Shown in pieces: positions 59,450 to 64,000 of a stretch of 64,000 nt of DNA. The stretch covers positions 22,068-86,067 of the forward strand of contig NZ_QFFK01000016.1 of assembly GCF_003149455.1 (NCBI RefSeq), in the 5' to 3' direction. Numbering within the stretch: the first letter of the stretch is position 1; each line of letters opens with the position of its first letter. The translations under genes and the position numbers were made by a program. Below the pieces are notes generated by a model. The model worked only from the letters and a program-made list of their open reading frames with translations. It was not told the DNA's origin and did no database searches. The stretch comes from Chitinophaga deserti (GTDB taxonomy: Bacteria > Bacteroidota > Bacteroidia > Chitinophagales > Chitinophagaceae).

Positions 59450-59479
59450 TTGCAGTTACCATGTCTTTGCTTAATTTTG
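59450..59479 (+). promoter_or_regulatory. Promoter of the DUF2027-Smr gene
   Basis: TTG (59450-59452), 19 bp, TAATTTTG (59472-59479), a near-perfect Bacteroidota promoter; the ATG follows after 6 bp. Confidence 0.6.
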
Positions 59480-59485
59480 CCTGCT

Positions 59486-60505
59486 ATGAAATATACAGTA
59501 GGCGACAAGATTCTCTTGCTCCACTCTAAGGAAGAAGGCACAGTGCTGGATATCATCAACGATAAAATGGTGCTCGTTGAGGTAAGCGGCACTAAATTCC
59601 CCGTGTACCTCGATCAGATCGATTTCCCCTATTTCCACCGTTTTACCCAGAAACAGGCGCCACCTGCGCCCAAAAGGACGCCCGGTGAAGAGATAAAGAA
59701 GGAAAAGCCCCAGCCGCGTACCAATAAGGCGGAAAGAGGGGTTTTCCTGACCATGCTGCCTGTATGGTCGCACGACGGGTGGGATGATGTGGTGGATACC
59801 CTTAAGTTTCACCTCGTCAACGAAACCAACCGCGCTTACACCTATCACTTCGAGATATGGCTGAAAGATGCCCTGTTCCTCGAGCTGAAACAGGAAATCC
59901 CCGCACAGCATCATATTTACCTGGCCGATCTGAACTTCGACCAGCTGAACGATAAAGCCCGTTTCGAGTTCAGGTTTGCACCCAAAGAGGCCGATCTTAC
60001 GCTTGCCCCCACTTTGGAGAAAACCTGGAAACCGAAGGCAAAGCAAATGTTCCAGCAGCTGGAAAAGGTGCGGGAAGAAGGGAAGGCTACCATCGAATAC
60101 GAGCTTTTCATCACTTACCCCAAGCGCCAGGAAACCGATAATTTCGGCTTCACCCCGCAGGAAAAGAAGAATCTCAATACCCTCACCGATATACGCCAGC
60201 TGAAAAGCCCCGAGCGCCTCGATGCCCGGTATGAGATTGATCTCCACATCGAACGCCTGTCAGACAACTGGAAAAGCCTCTCCAACCTGGAGATACTGGC
60301 CATCCAGCTCAATGAGTTCCAGCATTACCTCGATCTTGCCATTTCCCAGCGCCTCCACAGCATGATCATCATCCATGGAGTAGGTACCGGCAAACTGCGC
60401 GATGAGCTGCACGATATCCTGAAAACAGTGCCCGAAGTGAAATTCTTTGTGAATCAGTACCATCCTTTCTACGGATACGGGGCAACAGAGATATTTTTTA
60501 AGTAA
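59486..60505 (+). CDS. DUF2027 and Smr domain protein
   Basis: A 339-residue protein. The N-terminus (MKYTVGDKILLLHSKEEGTVLDI) and the beta-rich domain at about 70-220 fit DUF2027, followed by a C-terminal Smr domain (about 250-339) with YEIDLHIERL, LHSMIIIHGVGTGKLRDEL and a tail ending GYGATEIFFK. Smr domains are nicking endonucleases linked to MutS2 recombination and mRNA quality control. The ATG at 59486 is chosen because the -7 element ends just before it; an in-frame TTG at 59450 would lie in the -33 element. Confidence 0.88.
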   Translation: MKYTVGDKILLLHSKEEGTVLDIINDKMVLVEVSGTKFPVYLDQIDFPYFHRFTQKQAPPAPKRTPGEEIKKEKPQPRTNKAERGVFLTMLPVWSHDGWDDVVDTLKFHLVNETNRAYTYHFEIWLKDALFLELKQEIPAQHHIYLADLNFDQLNDKARFEFRFAPKEADLTLAPTLEKTWKPKAKQMFQQLEKVREEGKATIEYELFITYPKRQETDNFGFTPQEKKNLNTLTDIRQLKSPERLDARYEIDLHIERLSDNWKSLSNLEILAIQLNEFQHYLDLAISQRLHSMIIIHGVGTGKLRDELHDILKTVPEVKFFVNQYHPFYGYGATEIFFK

Positions 60506-60510
60506 TTTTG
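60503..60510 (+). promoter_or_regulatory. -7 promoter element for rnpB
   Basis: TAATTTTG, ending 14 bp before the predicted 5' end of RNase P RNA. It overlaps the stop codon of the DUF2027-Smr gene. Confidence 0.5.
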
Positions 60511-60524
60511 CGTTTCGTTTTTTA

Positions 60525-60906
60525 CGTCACCCGGCGCAGTGGTGCTGTCGTTTCCCCGGCTTAGCCGGGGGGAAGGAAAGTCCGGACAGCATAGGGCAAC
60601 GCACCACCTAACGGGTGGGACGCCCGGCAACGGGTGGACAGAAAGTGCCACAGAGAATAACTGCCACGGAGCAATCCGGGGTAAAGGTGAAAACGTGGGG
60701 TAAGAGCCCACGCCGGTGGCGGGTAACCGTGGCCGGGGGTAAACCTTGCGTGCTGAAATGCCATGTATACGGTCGATTGAAGGCGGCTCGCCTGATGACC
60801 GAGGGTAGGCAGATACAGGCACACAGCGATGTGTGTCGCAGATAAATGACAGCAGCGCCTGTTTACAGGCTGCACAGAATCCGGCTTACAAACTCGCCGG
60901 GTGACG
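60525..60906 (+). ncRNA. rnpB: RNase P RNA (bacterial type A)
   Basis: The catalytic RNA that matures tRNA 5' ends. Its 5' end CGTCACCCGGCG pairs with the 3' end CGCCGGGTGACG. The conserved core is present: GGAAAGTCCGGAC (about 60577-60589), the GGTAAGAGCCCAC segment, AGATAAATGACAG and ACAGAATCCGGCTTA. The length, about 382 nt, is normal. It sits in the gap between the DUF2027-Smr gene and a convergent protease gene and ends at a bidirectional terminator. Confidence 0.95.
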
Positions 60907-60923
60907 TATTCACGAAACAAAAA

Positions 60924-60957
60924 AAGCGGGCGCATCCATAAGGGTGCGCCCGCTTTC
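60924..60957. terminator. Bidirectional terminator of rnpB and the S8 protease gene
   Basis: Stem AAGCGGGCGCA / TGCGCCCGCTT with a 10-nt loop; A run on the left, TTCGTTT on the right. Confidence 0.85.
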
Positions 60958-60975
60958 GTTTATGCCTTACCGGGA

Positions 60976-62649
60976 TCAGTCTTTTTTCAACTTCACCTTA
61001 GCGTTGTTCTTCTTAGCATTCTCGCCTTTGGTTTTAGCCGCCAGCTTCAGTGCTTCGTAAGCATTCACGATACCGCCGGATTTAGAAAGTTCGGAGAAAT
61101 CCACTTCCTCATCTTTGGTACCGGGCTTGTTTACTTTCTCACCATTGGGAACGGGTGTGGCAGATTTTTCAATGATCTGCTTCAGCTGCCGCGCGCTCAG
61201 GTCGGGGTAGTAGGAGAGGATCATGGCTGCAAGACCGGCTACCACTGGCGATGCCATGGAGGTACCGCTTGCACTGCCGTATTTATCACCGCCGGGTACG
61301 GTAGAGTAGATCTGCACACCGGGGGCGAACACGTCTACTTCCTTCTTGCCATAGTTGCTGAAACCTGCAATCTTGCTGCCGGTACGCCCGTTGCCGGAAG
61401 CACCTACGGTGATCATGTTATCGGCTTCTTTACCGTCTTCGAAAGTATCTTTCGGGTAATTCTCGGTCTGGTCGTTATTGGCGCCGTCGTTACCTGCGGC
61501 ATGTACGAGCAGTACACCTTTTTCCTGTGCATAACGGATAGCGTCGTCTACCCATGCTTTCTGGGGAGAGAAGCCTTTACCGAAGCTCATATTGATGATC
61601 TGCGCACCATTGTCTACCGCATAACGGATGCCCAGTGCCACGTCTTTATCACGCTCATCGCCTTCTGGAACCACTTTAACGGTCATGATGCGAACGTTAT
61701 CGGCTACACCGTCCATACCGGTAGAGTTACCGCGTACGGCACCGATGATGCCGGATACGTGTGTACCGTGGAAGGCGAACTGGCCCATTACGTCGGAGTT
61801 ACCGTAGTAGCGGTCGTTGATATCGTTCAGGTTATCGCCCACGATGGTGCTGCGCTTATCGGTTGGTTCCGCGCCGGTTACTTCGGCTTTCTTCTTCAGT
61901 TCCTTGATGTATTCGGCCAGATCGTTTTTCAGGCCCTGGTAGGTAGCGCCGTCTTCGCCGGTGCTGCCAAGGAGGCGCAGGGCAAAGCCGCGAGCGAACA
62001 TCACGTCTGAATCACCGGAGCGCAGGGTATCGAGCTGTGCTTTGGAGAAATCGTTCGTTTTGAGGTATTCGGTGAGGACGGTCTCGCATTTCAGGAGGTT
62101 CTCCTGTACTTTGAGCATCATCTTGTAATCGGTTTTAGCCTGTGTGGAAGGCTTCTGGCTGCGGTCTTTCAGACGGGTCCAGTAAGCATATTCCTTAGAG
62201 CCGGGCTGCAGGGCAGAATCCGGGTTGCCATACAGGCGCTTGTAGCGGTAAAACTCGCGGGTGGCCTCATCGGAGTCTTCTTTAACGGAAGATCCGTCTT
62301 TGGCGCCGAGGAAGTTCCAGCCATAGATATCGTCTACATACCCGTTGCCATCGTCGTCGATGTTATTGCCGGGAATTTCTTTGGGATTTTTCCAGAGAAT
62401 AGACCGGAGGTCTTCATGTGTAGTGTCTACCCCGGAGTCGATAACGGCAACGATCACGGTTTTACCGGTTTTGCCTGCTAAGAGTTCGCGGTATGCTTTT
62501 TCAACACCGATGCCATAGAGGCTGTCGGCTCCGTAACTCAGCAACTGCCAGTTTTGGGGAACGGAGGATTTGGATTGTCCGTACCCGGGGGAAGAAATCA
62601 ACATGGCTACACTTGCTCCAACGGCCAGGGCTCTGCAGATGCTTTTCAT
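60976..62649 (-). CDS. Secreted subtilisin-like serine protease (S8)
   Basis: A 557-residue secreted protease. The signal peptide ends near residue 25 (PGYGQ). The triad is Asp71 in VIDSGVDT, His294 in FHGTHVSG and Ser463 in SGTSMASP. Between Asp and His lies an insertion of about 220 residues with a DDDGNGYVDDIYGWNF segment and a largely helical part (about 125-270). The C-terminus is Lys-rich. The ATG at 62649 is preferred to a TTG at 62682, giving a normal signal peptide. Confidence 0.93.
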   Translation of the reverse strand: MKSICRALAVGASVAMLISSPGYGQSKSSVPQNWQLLSYGADSLYGIGVEKAYRELLAGKTGKTVIVAVIDSGVDTTHEDLRSILWKNPKEIPGNNIDDDGNGYVDDIYGWNFLGAKDGSSVKEDSDEATREFYRYKRLYGNPDSALQPGSKEYAYWTRLKDRSQKPSTQAKTDYKMMLKVQENLLKCETVLTEYLKTNDFSKAQLDTLRSGDSDVMFARGFALRLLGSTGEDGATYQGLKNDLAEYIKELKKKAEVTGAEPTDKRSTIVGDNLNDINDRYYGNSDVMGQFAFHGTHVSGIIGAVRGNSTGMDGVADNVRIMTVKVVPEGDERDKDVALGIRYAVDNGAQIINMSFGKGFSPQKAWVDDAIRYAQEKGVLLVHAAGNDGANNDQTENYPKDTFEDGKEADNMITVGASGNGRTGSKIAGFSNYGKKEVDVFAPGVQIYSTVPGGDKYGSASGTSMASPVVAGLAAMILSYYPDLSARQLKQIIEKSATPVPNGEKVNKPGTKDEEVDFSELSKSGGIVNAYEALKLAAKTKGENAKKNNAKVKLKKD

Positions 62650-63015
62650 TTTAGTATTCAATTTTTCCAGATTGGTTTGCAATTCAAGTACCGCAATTCG
62701 TTAAAGATATTGTAAATGCGTTATAACAGCTACCTCGATGTGGTGAGTGGCGCAGCAGGCGGACCATTGGTTGAACTTTTACATGGTAATTACAGTCGCC
62801 CGGCTTATCCAGCCCAGCCAATTCGTCACATGGATTATTCCATTGGTCACATCTCCCGGAAAGCCTTGAACAGACGGTGTAATTTCACCTTATGCTTTTG
62901 ACACAAAGGCGCAAAGATCTCCTTTTCGCTGAAATATGCATCCTTTTTAACATTTCCTTCACTAAAACACAAACGACTTTATGTAAGGTCTTTTTATAAA
63001 CCAAAAACATCCGCC
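62650..63015. other. Gene-poor divergent spacer
   Basis: This 366-bp spacer lies between the protease gene (leftward) and the phosphatase-like gene (rightward). A 61-codon frame at 62716-62901 has no recognisable features and is doubtful. No clear promoter, repeat or terminator stands out. Confidence 0.4.
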
Positions 63016-63540
63016 ATGTTTAAAACAATTCTGATGATGCTGACCCTTTGGGTTGGTAAGCCCCATGAAGGGCAGCCAGGCAGTGGTCCAACCACGGTCA
63101 TTTTCGTAAACGGTGCCGAGCAGGAAAACGGGCAGCTGACGCCCACCGGCCGCGATCAGGCCGCATTGCTGGTCCGGTTCCTTGAAAACGAGTCGGTTAA
63201 TGCTGTGTATTCCCCCTACAAACCCTGTCTTATGCAAACGGTTGAACCGCTGGCAAAGTCGCGCGGGCAGAAGGTTACGTACTTCCGGGATGCCTGTTTT
63301 GATGATGAGGAAGTGATGGACCATATCCTGTGGGTGATGGTTGAGAAAAATGAGGGCAAAACGATAGTGGTATGCGCAAATCCGGGCAGCATCGAAAAAA
63401 TGTCAAAGATGCTCGGAATACACGGAAAATCGCTGAAACCCAATACAGGCGTGTTTGGAGAGGTGTTGATCGTCAACATTTTATATAAAGGGGAAGCGGT
63501 AGCACAAAAGTTGAATATGAATTTTCAAAAAAAAGTGTAA
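63016..63540 (+). CDS. Histidine-phosphatase-like protein lacking catalytic residues
   Basis: A 174-residue protein with a short hydrophobic N-terminus that could export it. The body follows the histidine phosphatase pattern: TTVIFVNGAE where the family has LVRHAE, LTPTGRDQAALL where it has LSxxGxxQA, NAVYSPYKPCLMQTVEPLAKSRG where it has SxxxRTxQTAxPLA, and IVVCANPGSIEKM where it has VVGHSxxI. Thus the catalytic Arg and His of the RHG motif (now Val31, Asn32), the second Arg and the late His (now Asn122) are all replaced, so it is probably a pseudo-phosphatase with a binding or regulatory role. Confidence 0.6.
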   Translation: MFKTILMMLTLWVGKPHEGQPGSGPTTVIFVNGAEQENGQLTPTGRDQAALLVRFLENESVNAVYSPYKPCLMQTVEPLAKSRGQKVTYFRDACFDDEEVMDHILWVMVEKNEGKTIVVCANPGSIEKMSKMLGIHGKSLKPNTGVFGEVLIVNILYKGEAVAQKLNMNFQKKV

Positions 63541-63618
63541 TATTTGGCTCAGAGAGTGTGAAATCTGCATCTCTGCAGTTCACGCTTTCTCATAAGCATG
63601 GTTTCCGTTTAACGAAAA

Positions 63619-63640
63619 AGCGGGGTTCTCCAACCCCGCT
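63619..63640. terminator. Hairpin near the right end
   Basis: Perfect stem AGCGGGGTT / AACCCCGCT with a CTCC loop. The T run is on the minus strand, so it may end a leftward transcript entering from the right, or act weakly on the phosphatase-like gene. Confidence 0.6.
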
Positions 63641-63810
63641 ACTTCACTTAGCCTGTCACACTTTTCTTTCCGTGTTTCCCGCACACCTTTTCTCAGCACG
63701 ACTGTCACCTTTCCACCCATTTTCAAGCTAAAGGGCATTTTATGCCACAAACTGTTAGGCTTCGCCAGTAAGCCTGATGTTATGCTGCATGCTTGCCGGA
63801 AGACGGCTAA

Positions 63811-64000
63811 AGGCCGTGTAAGGCAGTGTAGAGGCTGTCTGACCGCAGTGTAACCAGGGTCTAAAGGCAGTTCAAAGGCAGTCCGGAGGTAGTATGTCTT
63901 ACACTGAAAAAACTTTACAGGGTTAGGGGGTTAAGTACGGGATTGGCTTGACAGCATTGTCGTTAAACACTGTTTTCGCTTTACAGTTACTTGGCTTGCG
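63811..64000. repeat. 11-bp-unit array running to the window end
   Basis: Units AGGCAGTGTAG (63821), AGGCTGTCTGA (63832), CCGCAGTGTAA (63843), CCAGGGTCTAA (63854), AGGCAGTTCAA (63865), AGGCAGTCCGG (63876) and AGGTAGTATGT (63887) follow one another in register. CTTTACAG recurs at 63913 and 63979, exactly six units apart, so the register may continue to the end. The rest of the 460-bp gap 63541-64000 holds only the hairpin above. Confidence 0.65.

Noticed and set aside
62716..62901. 61-codon frame between the protease and the phosphatase-like gene
   Set aside because: No promoter, no domain, unusual composition; not enough to call a gene.

Overview
The window reads as a chromosomal segment of a Bacteroidota member, most likely Chitinophagaceae (Chitinophaga-like). 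The reasons are Bacteroidota-type promoters (TAnnTTTG, several with TTG/TTTG 19-20 bp upstream), little sign of Shine-Dalgarno sites, Tat-exported Gfo/Idh oxidoreductases, families typical of the phylum (DUF6089-like barrel, DUF2027-Smr, DUF4197, membrane AraC) and roughly 50% GC. This assignment is inferred from content, not from a database search.

1-7,240: end of an outer-membrane barrel gene, a small His/Arg/Asp-rich secreted protein, prfC, a MacB-like ABC permease, a DUF4197 lipoprotein, tsaD and trmN6. 7,379-14,900: a large secreted protein of unknown function, a collagen-like lipoprotein, tRNA-Leu(CAA), a saccharopine-dehydrogenase-like enzyme, and small regulators (HxlR, XRE). 14,933-27,861: a catabolic cluster. 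Four genes run leftward (Nramp-like transporter, epimerase, DapA-family lyase, M20 amidohydrolase) and five rightward (two Tat-exported Gfo/Idh oxidoreductases, a FucP-type MFS permease, NagA, a NagB-like enzyme), followed by a LacI-family regulator and a GH43 glycosidase. Five copies of a 14-bp palindrome (CGGGTACGTACCCG type) sit in the two divergent promoter regions and tie these genes into one putative regulon. This is the strongest candidate for an undescribed system: probably uptake and breakdown of an amino-sugar-like compound by a variant route.

27,900-37,560: SGNH hydrolase, SDR, a pair of DUF2157-like membrane proteins, pirin, membrane-bound AraC, a MarR-GNAT fusion with a clear operator/promoter, a DUF1624-like membrane protein, DinB, and a small membrane protein followed by its frameshifted partial copy. 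37,647-44,580: acyl-CoA carboxylase beta subunit, a non-coding spacer with 11-bp-unit arrays, rnhA, and a HlyD/C39-peptidase ABC exporter with no obvious cargo peptide. 44,584-60,500: mostly housekeeping genes: META lipoprotein, TPR lipoprotein, smpB, accD, fba, Rieske-like protein, BtuF-like protein, cystathionine beta-synthase, bioD, 5-formyl-THF cyclo-ligase, lpxK, rnr, polyprenyl synthase, amino-acid permease, DoxX and DUF2027-Smr. 60,503-64,000: RNase P RNA, an S8 protease, a histidine-phosphatase-like protein lacking its catalytic residues, and another 11-bp-periodic array running to the window end.

Two genome-level patterns stand out. Degenerate tandem arrays with an 11-bp unit recur in gene-free spacers (about 9.57-9.72 kb, 39.40-39.80 kb and 63.81-64.00 kb); two of them share a sequence that differs by exactly one 11-bp unit. 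Several genes (tsaD, bioD, DUF2027-Smr, the ABC permease) carry the -7 promoter element only 4-7 nt before the start codon, which predicts leaderless mRNAs.
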